From Bradyrhizobium elkanii USDA 76 (lineage in GTDB: Bacteria; Pseudomonadota; Alphaproteobacteria; Rhizobiales; Xanthobacteraceae), in assembly GCF_023278185.1 (NCBI RefSeq), contig NZ_CP066356.1, positions 3,464,001-3,528,000 of the forward strand: DNA of 64,000 nucleotides, read 5' to 3'. The notes below the pieces were generated by a model. The model saw only the letters and a program-made list of their open reading frames with translations, was not told where the DNA came from and made no database searches. Numbering within the stretch: position 1 is the stretch's first letter; every line of letters begins with the position of its first letter. The position numbers were made by a program, and so were the translations under genes. This document shows, one piece after another, positions 57,742-64,000 of this stretch.

Positions 57742-58188
57742 ATGAAGCGGATTGTCGTCGTCGCAGCGATGCTTGCGTTGAGTGCAGGGGCGGTGGTGGC
57801 CGACCAAAATCAGGTCAAGCAGACCCAGGCCCAGATGAAGGAGACCGGCAAAAATGCGGGCGCGATAGCGGCGATGATCAAGGGCGAGAAGCCCTACGAT
57901 CAGGCAGCGGTCGATGCCGCGCTGGTGAAGTTCGAAGACACCGCCAAGAAGCTGCCGACGCTGTTCCCGGAAAGCAGCAAGGGCCTCAAGCCGGATGGCG
58001 ACTATTCCCCCGCGCCGAAGGTCTGGGAAGACAAGGCCGGCTTCGAGCAGCACATTGCGAGCTACGCCAAGGCGGTCGCCGATACCAAAGGCAAGGTCAA
58101 GGACCTCGACACGCTGAAGGCGGAAATGCCGCCGCTGTTCAAGCAGTGCGGCGGCTGCCACGAGACCTATCGCCTCAAGAGGAGCTGA
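57742..58188 (+). CDS. Class II cytochrome c (c'/c556 type)
   Basis: 148 aa from the ATG at 57742 (GAGGGA eight bases upstream). Signal peptide KRIVVVAAMLALSAGAVVAD. A four-helix-bundle-like sequence with the single haem site Cys136-Gly-Gly-Cys139-His140 close to the C-terminus, as in cytochromes c' and c556. It is a periplasmic electron carrier or NO-binding protein. 103 bp after the molybdenum-enzyme gene. Confidence 0.92.
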   Translation: MKRIVVVAAMLALSAGAVVADQNQVKQTQAQMKETGKNAGAIAAMIKGEKPYDQAAVDAALVKFEDTAKKLPTLFPESSKGLKPDGDYSPAPKVWEDKAGFEQHIASYAKAVADTKGKVKDLDTLKAEMPPLFKQCGGCHETYRLKRS

Positions 58189-59070
58189 TTGTCATTTGCT
58201 TTGATGCCACGGATTTTCAAAAATCGCCGCGATCTGTACTAGACCTAGTCGCCGGCCTCTGTTCCTCGGCACGGTCGGGCAGAGCAAACGCGGCAACGGC
58301 GTTATTGCAGCCGAGGTTGACCCTCTGCGGCTCGTTGCTGTTGTGTTTGCGGCACTCGGTCTCGATCAAGTCGAACAGATCGGCTAATTGCTCTCCATTC
58401 TATATGGACCATCTTAATGGCTCGTCCTTCGCTCGAAACGCCACAATTTAACCTCGCCTTGTCTTTCCATGAGAACTGTCGATCGACGTACGTGGCCCGC
58501 AATAATTGAAGCCGCAGCCATGCATGTTTGCGTTGTGGGTCTTGTCGGGGATGAAAGCGATGTTTGCTGCCCGGACTTTGCAATCGAGTCTGTTGCTTCG
58601 CCGCAGCGCGATTTCTTCCCTTTTCATCGCTCATGAACGCCCTAAGGACATACCCGCTCGCATCAAGCGAGGTTCCTACGCCGCCTCACTGTCGAAGACT
58701 TGCGGCGGTCACGCGCCGAACGGGCCGTGACTTAATAGACCGGTCAAGACTTCAAGACGAACCGACTGCTGCGCGACCGTCAGACAGCCGTCACTGACGC
58801 CCAGGGGGGAGCCTTGTCGACAATCAGAAGTGTAAGACGATTGGATCGAACAAATAGATATCATTTGTTCGATCGAGCGTTTACGTGACGAACAGCTGTA
58901 TGACGGGAAAGCTCCAAGGCGCTTCTCGTATCCCACGCAGAATTTATCAAAGGTCTCAATCTTGGATCAACATGGTCCGGGCCGTTCGTCGTCTGGCCGC
59001 ACTGAAGCGAGCTCGTGGTTGTTTGGCTTCGCGACCAGGATCCGTTGTCTCTGAAGCAGGAGTTGTTGCG
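58189..59070. other. Gene-poor region after the cytochrome gene
   Basis: 882 bp without a gene I can support. Frames are short and unlike neighbouring codon use; base composition is more AT-rich. It contains a long perfect inverted repeat (58845-58875). It may hold decayed coding sequence. Confidence 0.5.
58845..58875. repeat. Perfect 12-bp inverted repeat
   Basis: GATCGAACAAAT and ATTTGTTCGATC are separated by 7 bp, themselves containing GATATC. It could be an operator for a dimeric regulator or a hairpin. A 13-nt stretch TCATTTGTTCGAT from one arm also occurs near 1995, upstream of the HemD-like and purU genes. Confidence 0.6.
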
Positions 59071-59310
59071 CTACTTTGGAGCTATACGAACGATAGTTTC
59101 GAAATTCGGTCGGATGTCCACGCCAACCCTGCCGCAAACATTGCATTTGTATTGCTGCTCAAGATCGGACAGTCGAGCGCTGTCTGGCCAGTCTTCCGCG
59201 CTGCGGGTAATCCAATGGCTGCACGTAAAGTCGGTGCAGTAGATCAGGACTCCGCTTACACCTTCGGCTCGCATTTCGCCAACGGTGATCTTTTGAGTAC
59301 GGTTAGTCAT
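59071..59310 (-). CDS. Small CxxC protein, 79 aa, rhizobial family of unknown function
   Basis: The sequence has an ordered pattern: RAEGVSGVLIYCTDFTCSHWI, ARLSDLEQQYKCNVCGRVGVDIRPNF. The two cysteine sets (C-x4-C-x-H and C-x2-C-G) would bind one zinc, as a zinc-ribbon-like fold. I recall similar short proteins in Rhizobiales genomes. The ATG at 59310 lacks a clear Shine-Dalgarno. The antisense frame is Arg-poor and looks like a shadow. Confidence 0.65.
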   Translation of the reverse strand: MTNRTQKITVGEMRAEGVSGVLIYCTDFTCSHWITRSAEDWPDSARLSDLEQQYKCNVCGRVGVDIRPNFETIVRIAPK

Positions 59311-59924
59311 TGTTGAGCAGGCAGGGCCTAATTCCTCTGGCAGTCTAACATCAGCCGCAATGCCGCCGTAAGGTTCCAGTCATCAGCCGCGGCGGATCGG
59401 GGTTACCTTACACGCGGTTCGAAAAGCAGCCAAGACGCACAAGGGCTTGAGATAAACCGCAGCTCATCACCGTTCAATCCAACAAAATGAAGCTGAAGAT
59501 AACAAGCAAATTGCCGGCGCGCAGGCTATGCCTGATTGGCGGATTTGTGCACGTCGACCGACGCTCGACAGGCGTTTCGTCTGACTAACGATAGAAAACG
59601 GTGCGGGCAATTTAGGCTATCGGTTGGCCCATCCAAGGGGTGGATTCGTTTGCAAATAGGCAGGCGACGGAATGGATGCCCTCGTCGCATCCTTTCGCGT
59701 AGCCTAAGCGCCAGCCTCCAAAAACGCAAACGCCGGCGAGCAGCAGCACTAACGCAACAAAGCACACGTTGGTGGTCCCTCGAAGGTCGGTAACTGCTCG
59801 CAAGCTACAGCACTTTCCTAGACGAGGTCTACCAAACCGAGGTCAGCCACTCGGGAATTGAGCGTATTGGCCTAACCAGATGCACTGGGCCGGAACTATT
59901 TGCGCGCTCGGAAGTCCATCCAGT
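59311..59924. other. Intergenic region left of the IS66 element
   Basis: 614 bp. Apart from the doubtful small membrane frame at 59612-59767 nothing is supportable. No 5' part of the gene broken at 62733 could be found here. Confidence 0.4.
59612..59767 (-). CDS. Possible small membrane protein, about 51 aa
   Basis: From a GTG at 59767 with AGGGA eight bases ahead (a TTG at 59803 extends it). One hydrophobic helix, VCFVALVLLLAGVCVFGGWRLGY, then a short polar tail with Cys. It lacks known relatives and could be a chance frame in the gap between the CxxC protein and the IS66 element. Confidence 0.3.
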   Translation of the reverse strand: MCFVALVLLLAGVCVFGGWRLGYAKGCDEGIHSVACLFANESTPWMGQPIA

Positions 59925-59949
59925 GTATCCATTCGGCGTAGGCCGCAGG

Positions 59950-60189
59950 TCACCGCTTCAGCAGTCCAGGGTTTTCCTTGTAGAACTTGATAAGCTCGAT
60001 CAGGTTCTCGATTCCGAAGTCGGTGAACGCCTGGACGCCGTCTTCTCCGACGCCATAGACCCAGATCACGCCATGCTCGATCTCCATTTCGATGGCGATG
60101 TCCCACAGCCAATCTTCGTCTTCGCCGAGGTCCTTGGCGACCTGGGCAATGGTGGTGACGTGATGGACTTTGTTGACGTGGGTGGTCAT
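59950..60189 (-). CDS. IS66-linked small acidic protein, 79 aa
   Basis: From the ATG at 60189, whose ATGA overlaps the tnpC stop (TGA at 60188-60186), so its translation is coupled to the transposase. Sequence: [52 protein letters not shown], then [20 protein letters not shown]. It is rich in acidic residues and Trp. No domain named with confidence. It lies just inside the terminal repeat, so it is carried by the element; I recall such a frame with IS66 copies of bradyrhizobia. Function unknown; a cargo or accessory role is possible. Confidence 0.7.
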   Translation of the reverse strand: MTTHVNKVHHVTTIAQVAKDLGEDEDWLWDIAIEMEIEHGVIWVYGVGEDGVQAFTDFGIENLIELIKFYKENPGLLKR

Positions 60190-61838
60190 GCCGCTGCTCG
60201 AGCGGAGAGCGCTGATGCCGGTGTCCAATTCCAGGGCAGCAGTTCGTCCAGCCGGTGAGCCGGGTGGGCAGCAATGCGAGCGAGAACATCCGCCAGCCAG
60301 GCTTGCGGGTCGATGCCGTTCATCTTGGCGGTGATGATCAGGCTGTACATGGCCGCCGCACGCCGTCCGCCGCGATCAGAGCCGCAGAACAACCAGGACT
60401 TTCGCCCCAGAGCGATACCTCTTAGGCCTCGTTCGGCGGCATTGTTGGACAGACATACCCGCCCATCATCGAGGAACAGGGTGAAGCTCGCCCAGCGCTT
60501 CAGGATATAGTTGAACGCCTTAGTCAGGTCGTGCCCACGGGAGAGTTTGGCGAGCTGTTCTCTCATGTAGACTTGAAGATCGTCGACCAGGGGCCGGCTC
60601 TGCGTCTGCCGTACCTGAAGGCGATCCTCGGGACTCCTGCCATTGATGGAGCGCTCGATCTCGAACAGCGCGTCGATCCGCCTCACGACCTCGATCGCGA
60701 TCGGCGAGAGCGGGATCTCCTTCTTGCCGGCGGCCTTGCGCCGGGCATTCTCTTCGATGTCGGCCATGGCAAAGAACGGGCGCCGTCCGTGCGACCAGCA
60801 GGCAGCCTCCCGGATTGGGCCTGGCTGGCGTCCCGCTAGATAGAGCTGGTTGTACCCATCATAGGCATCGGCCTGCAGGATGCCGGCATATCGGGCCAGA
60901 TGCCCCCGGGGATGCTCGCCCTTGCGGTCGCGGGAGTAATAGAACATCGCCGCCGGCGGCCCCGCGCCGCCAAACGGCCGGTCGTCCCGGACGTAGATCC
61001 AGCATCGCGCCGTATCGGTCTTGCCTTTGGCCAGTACGGGCACGGTCGTATCATCGGCATGCAGGCGCTCGGCCGCCATGACATGGGCTTCGACCAAGCG
61101 CAGGAGGGGATCCAGCGACGCACAGACCGATCCCATGGCGTCCGCCATGGTCGACAGCGCGATCGGCACGCCTTCCAGGACGTAGCGCTCCGCCTGGCGG
61201 TTTAAGGGCTGATGTTGGCCGAACTTCTCGAACATGATCATGGCCAACAGACTCGGGCCGGCCCATCCGCGGGCGACGGCATGGAACGGCGCCGCCGTCT
61301 GGCTGATCTTCTCGCAGTCGCGGCAGGAGAACTTCTCCCGGACCGTCTCGATCACCTTCCACTGGCGCGGTACCACTTCCAGCGTCCGAGTTACGTCCTC
61401 GCCGAGCTTGCGCAGGCGAGTGCCCCCACAACAATCGCAAGCCGTTGGCCCATCGATCACCACCCGCTCCCGGGGAAGATTTTCGGGGAACGTCTGGCGC
61501 TCGGCGCGCTTGCGCGTAAATCCGCGCACCGCCGTCGCCTTGGCCACGGCCCGTTCCGCCGCAAGCTCGTCCTCGGTGGCGTCGGCTTCCAGCTCTTCGA
61601 ACGTCAGCGCCAGCTGTTCGATCAGCCGCGCCGAACGCTCCGATCGTTGCCCATAGATCTGATGCTTCAGCTTGGCGATCTGCAGCTTCTGCTGGGCAAT
61701 CAGCGCCTCGTCTTCCGACGCTTTCGCGCGGGCGACCGCGAGCTCGGCGGCGATCTCAAACCCCTTCGCGCGCTCGGCCGCCAACGCCTCTTTCAGGGCG
61801 GCAACGTCATCCGGAGCAGCGTCGCGATCAGCATTCAT
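60186..61838 (-). CDS. tnpC: IS66-family transposase TnpC
   Basis: 550 aa. N-terminal coiled-coil ([48 protein letters not shown], residues 12-60), an IS66 zinc-binding domain with Cys pairs [13 protein letters not shown] and FSCRDC, then the DDE catalytic core: [27 protein letters not shown] and [18 protein letters not shown] with the Glu. Complete and without frameshift. It cuts and joins the element ends. Confidence 0.95.
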   Translation of the reverse strand: MNADRDAAPDDVAALKEALAAERAKGFEIAAELAVARAKASEDEALIAQQKLQIAKLKHQIYGQRSERSARLIEQLALTFEELEADATEDELAAERAVAKATAVRGFTRKRAERQTFPENLPRERVVIDGPTACDCCGGTRLRKLGEDVTRTLEVVPRQWKVIETVREKFSCRDCEKISQTAAPFHAVARGWAGPSLLAMIMFEKFGQHQPLNRQAERYVLEGVPIALSTMADAMGSVCASLDPLLRLVEAHVMAAERLHADDTTVPVLAKGKTDTARCWIYVRDDRPFGGAGPPAAMFYYSRDRKGEHPRGHLARYAGILQADAYDGYNQLYLAGRQPGPIREAACWSHGRRPFFAMADIEENARRKAAGKKEIPLSPIAIEVVRRIDALFEIERSINGRSPEDRLQVRQTQSRPLVDDLQVYMREQLAKLSRGHDLTKAFNYILKRWASFTLFLDDGRVCLSNNAAERGLRGIALGRKSWLFCGSDRGGRRAAAMYSLIITAKMNGIDPQAWLADVLARIAAHPAHRLDELLPWNWTPASALSARAAA

Positions 61839-61906
61839 GCGACGCAGTGAATCACAAGTTGGACGCGATGGGACTCCTTAAAAAGCTGAAGGCCGCAGAT
61901 ATTTGC

Positions 61907-62254
61907 TCAACCCGCGCTCCGCGGCCGCCAGCTCAGTTGCGGATTCCGCCAGTCGATGCCTTCGAGCATGTAGGCCATCTGGGCCGCCGAGATCGATACC
62001 GCACCGTCCGACGCCGAAGGCCAGATAAACTTGCCGCGGTCCAAACGCTTGGCATAAAGCGACATGCCCAACCCATCATGCCAAAGGATCTTGACCAGAT
62101 CGCCGCTGCGCCCCCGGAAGATGTAGAGATCGCCCGCATGAGGATCCCGCTTCAGGCTTTCCTGCACTGTGAGAGCCAAGCTTCGCATGCCGCGACGCAT
62201 ATCGGTGTGGCCAGTGGCGATCCAGACCCTGACGCCGCTCGGGATCGGGATCAT
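61907..62254 (-). CDS. tnpB: IS66-family protein TnpB
   Basis: 115 aa, the usual length. VRVWIATGHTDMRRGMRSLALTVQESL, GDLYIFRGRSGDLVKILWHDGLGMSLYAKRLDRGKFIWP are the classic IS66 Orf2 signature. Required with TnpA and TnpC for transposition; the exact action is unknown. Overlaps tnpA by 4 bp. Confidence 0.95.
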   Translation of the reverse strand: MIPIPSGVRVWIATGHTDMRRGMRSLALTVQESLKRDPHAGDLYIFRGRSGDLVKILWHDGLGMSLYAKRLDRGKFIWPSASDGAVSISAAQMAYMLEGIDWRNPQLSWRPRSAG

Positions 62255-62673
62255 CGGCGTCGCAGGAGCTCGAGAACCCGCTGTAGCGCCTCAGTGTCCA
62301 CGTCACGATCTACCCGCACGCGGCAACCACCAAGCTCGATCTCGATGATTCCGACCCTCGCGCGCTGCGCAGGCGGTGAAGACGGCACCTGCGGCGCGCA
62401 CGTCGATGCCGAAGCTGGCGTAGAGGTGATCTCCACGGGTACAAGCGCAGGCACCGCGTCCTCCGCCAGCCGGCCGTCGCGCGCCAGCCGGCGCCACGTG
62501 AACAATTGGCTCGTCGACAATCCGTTGCGACGTGCCGTTACCGACACCAATCGTGGCCCGCTGTAGCTCTCGGCAACGATCCGCTGCTTCTCCTCCAAAG
62601 TCCAGCGGCGCCGTGCGCCCGTCGAGACGACTTCAAGTCGGGAAACCTTCGGCATAGGCATATAGTCAGTCAT
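62251..62673 (-). CDS. tnpA: IS66-family protein TnpA
   Basis: 140 aa. It opens with a helix-turn-helix: RRRWTLEEKQRIVAESYSGPRLVSVTARRNGLSTSQLFTWRRLARDG. This is the IS66/IS3-like DNA-binding domain. The C-terminal IIEIELGGCRVRVDRDVDTEALQRVLELLRR is the IS66 Orf1 end. ATG at 62673 lies 59 bp inside the right border. Confidence 0.93.
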   Translation of the reverse strand: MTDYMPMPKVSRLEVVSTGARRRWTLEEKQRIVAESYSGPRLVSVTARRNGLSTSQLFTWRRLARDGRLAEDAVPALVPVEITSTPASASTCAPQVPSSPPAQRARVGIIEIELGGCRVRVDRDVDTEALQRVLELLRRR

Positions 62674-62732
62674 GCGCCTATGTCTTCACGTTGCCACCTC
62701 ACTCGGCAAGGCGGTCGCCCCCGGAGGGATAC

Positions 62733-62906
62733 GACAGTAGTGCACTGTCAGGCGAATCTTTCGCAGTGCGGGATACCAGTGCGCTTTTGGTTCGTGTGGC
62801 AGATCAGGGCCCGATCACCATCTCGATAGTCGCCGATAGCTCCCTCGGAAGAACGTTTGTCAACAATACCAATGTCACTGGCAACATTGTGATTGGCCGG
62901 CAGTAG
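62733..62906 (+). pseudogene. 3' fragment of a gene cut by the IS66 element
   Basis: Directly from the IS border the frame reads DSSALSGESFAVRDTSALLVRVADQGPITISIVADSSLGRTFVNNTNVTGN and ends IVIGRQ-stop. Composition and beta-rich pattern are protein-like and recall structural proteins of phages or secreted proteins, but I cannot name the family. The 5' part was not found on the other side. Confidence 0.5.
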
Positions 62907-62934
62907 CGGCGCTGCCGCCTCCAGCGTGGGTGGC

Positions 62935-63295
62935 ATGCGCCTGGGACGATCAGTTGCGTTTTTGATCGATGGTGATCAATTCTGGGACCCGTCCACCCAA
63001 GTTGGCGGCTTCTCGCTTCGCACCGGCGCTGCGACCGCAACCAACGTCACGTTTGGCAGCAATATGGCTAACGGGTTCACGGTATCTGCAATAGTGGGCC
63101 TGTTTGTCAGCACCCGGGCGGGCTCTCAACCTAGAGGGATACGGTTCAATGATGCGAATTGGACCTTGATGGGCAAACGATGCCGATCTTGTTGTTGCGG
63201 GGGCTAATAGCGCGGGCGCCAAAATCGCATCGAGACGGACATGGTCAACCTCATGCGCAGTAAAATCGGCCCATTCGCCGAGCGATTACCTGTAA
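62935..63295 (+). pseudogene. Frameshifted gene of unknown function
   Basis: From the ATG at 62935 the protein reads RLGRSVAFLIDGDQFWDPSTQVGGFSLRTGAATATN..., down to RFNDANWTL near 63165; it then loses coding character. A plausible continuation appears in the +1 frame (ANDADLVVAGANSAGAKIASRRTW...), to a TAA at 63293-63295. A one-base insertion or two-base loss near 63170 explains this. Possibly part of the same disrupted module as the fragment before it. Confidence 0.4.
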
Positions 63296-63870
63296 TTCGG
63301 GATGGTCCGACGTGCCCGGCCTCGCCGCGTCGAGGCCTCCTACTAGGCAAAAGACTCCTAACGCGGGCGTTGGTGTCACTCCTCGAAATTTAGAGATCAA
63401 ACAACGTACACACGATGCAGAGATTCCGGTCAATTTACGCCCTAGCCAAGCACGCAGACCAACCGCCGCACATTTGCTTATAGGATGCATGCCGAAGCTT
63501 ATTGCGGCCGTTTAGGTCTATTTCGCCGACAAGGTCATTTGTTCGTCCCCGGAGGTCTGTCTCTTCGAAAAGGTCACGTTCGGGCAGAATGTCCTGAAGA
63601 GGCTCGCGAAAGGTTACGTCATGGATGGTTATTCGACGTTCGCCTCGCTGCCGTTGAGTCCGGTTGCTTTGCAAACGCGGCACAGTTGATCGTGTTGGGT
63701 TGCGTTTCTTGAGCAAAAGCAGCAGTCGAATTTCCGGATTGAAACGTGTGCTCAGGTTGGACCGCGGTCGCGAGCGTGCAAGCAGTAACATGTCCGTAAG
63801 ATCGTGGTGACGCGTTCCACCCGGGGAAGAGCGCGAAGGAGCAGCATCGTTAGCGTTTGCTAAAGCGGCG
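63296..63870. other. Gene-poor, AT-richer end region
   Basis: 575 bp. Short open frames exist on both strands, none with a convincing start, domain or bias. I see no repeats or RNA structure worth naming. Confidence 0.4.
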
Positions 63871-63999
63871 TCATAGGACTCGGGCGTGCAAAATGAAGAC
63901 CACGTATATTGTCCCTCGTGTGCATTTTGTCAGGTAAGCGTCCATTACGATCGCTACTAAAAGTGCGATTATAGCCAATATCGATATCGGACCGATCCA
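63871..63999 (-). CDS. Partial membrane protein running off the window end
   Basis: The last 42 residues of a minus-strand frame: WIGPISILAIIALLVAIVMD, then AYLTKCTRGTIYVVFILHARVL and TGA at 63873-63871. One strong hydrophobic helix. The start lies beyond the window, and the family is not recognisable. Confidence 0.35.
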   Translation of the reverse strand, partial: WIGPISILAIIALLVAIVMDAYLTKCTRGTIYVVFILHARVL

Positions 64000-64000
64000 A

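Larger units (their letters stand above)
59925..62732 (-). mobile_element. IS66-family insertion sequence with an additional gene
   Basis: About 2.8 kb. Both ends begin GTATCC reading inward, and 16 of the first 22 bases of the two terminal inverted repeats match. Order in transcription: tnpA, tnpB, tnpC and a 79-aa gene, all minus strand, ending 25 bp inside the left border. No 8-bp target duplication is visible (CATCCAGT versus GACAGTAG), so one flank may have been rearranged. Confidence 0.75.

Noticed and set aside
58885..59316. 143-codon plus-strand frame
   Set aside because: It is antisense to the 79-aa CxxC protein, which has clear metal-site spacing, and it has no domain of its own.
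59881..62747. TGCACTG direct repeats outside the IS66 element as its target duplication
   Set aside because: They do not abut sequences forming inverted repeats; the GTATCC termini at 59925 and 62732 are better ends.
63435..63791. 118-codon minus-strand frame
   Set aside because: Arg- and Leu-rich, no start signal, no recognisable domain; likely chance.

Overview
The window reads as a chromosomal segment of a high-GC alphaproteobacterium of the Rhizobiales, most likely Bradyrhizobium or a close relative. The main grounds are the gene families, the GC-rich coding bias, and several families of palindromic intergenic repeats that I recognise from that group. The species cannot be fixed from sequence reading alone. 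No rRNA, tRNA, CRISPR array or replication origin was seen.

Layout. (1) 1-9.6 kb: an orphan tricarboxylate-type binding protein, a HemD-like protein, purU, a small lipoprotein, a complete branched-chain-amino-acid-type ABC importer (binding protein, LivH, LivM, LivG, LivF) and a short MetE-like methyltransferase. (2) 9.7-15.9 kb: a secreted TPR-caspase protein, divergent from a gene fusing a helix-turn-helix-like segment to a SAM-dependent methyltransferase domain, then metK and ahcY, so this block is centred on the methyl cycle. (3) 15.9-24.9 kb: an IS110-family element sitting inside a REP-like palindrome; a minus-strand operon of binding protein, FAD dehydrogenase and IclR regulator; an LpxO-like dioxygenase; an AraC regulator; an HSL-type hydrolase. 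(4) 25-34 kb: NAD malic enzyme, a Tat-exported gamma-glutamyltransferase-like protein, an MHS-type transporter, an SPW protein, two small secreted proteins, a fumarylacetoacetase-family hydrolase and a membrane dipeptidase.

(5) 34-55 kb is an envelope-glycan hub: an MsbA-like ABC exporter, galE, a core glycosyltransferase, waaF, hldD, hldE, an O-antigen ligase, and a set that fits N-acetylquinovosamine-initiated O-antigen synthesis (membrane 4,6-dehydratase, glycosyltransferase, reductase/epimerase, polyprenyl-phosphate sugar-1-P transferase). It continues with an LPG-synthase-like membrane protein, a GDP-mannose synthase, a GnnA/GnnB-like pair (predicted to make the 2,3-diamino sugar of amide-linked lipid A) and murJ. 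Together these supply precursors, assemble core and O-chain, and move lipid-linked intermediates across the inner membrane.

(6) 55-64 kb: an orphan xanthine-dehydrogenase-family large subunit and a class II cytochrome c, then a gene-poor and more AT-rich accessory zone with a long perfect inverted repeat, a small CxxC protein, an IS66-family element carrying an additional translationally coupled gene, broken genes of unknown origin, and a membrane-protein fragment running off the end.

Nothing here is clearly a new defence or mobile system. The most interesting points are the REP-targeted IS110 element with a candidate guide RNA, repeats that supply stop codons, the methyl-cycle methyltransferase, the lipid A and O-antigen sugar pathways, and the extra gene in the IS66 element.
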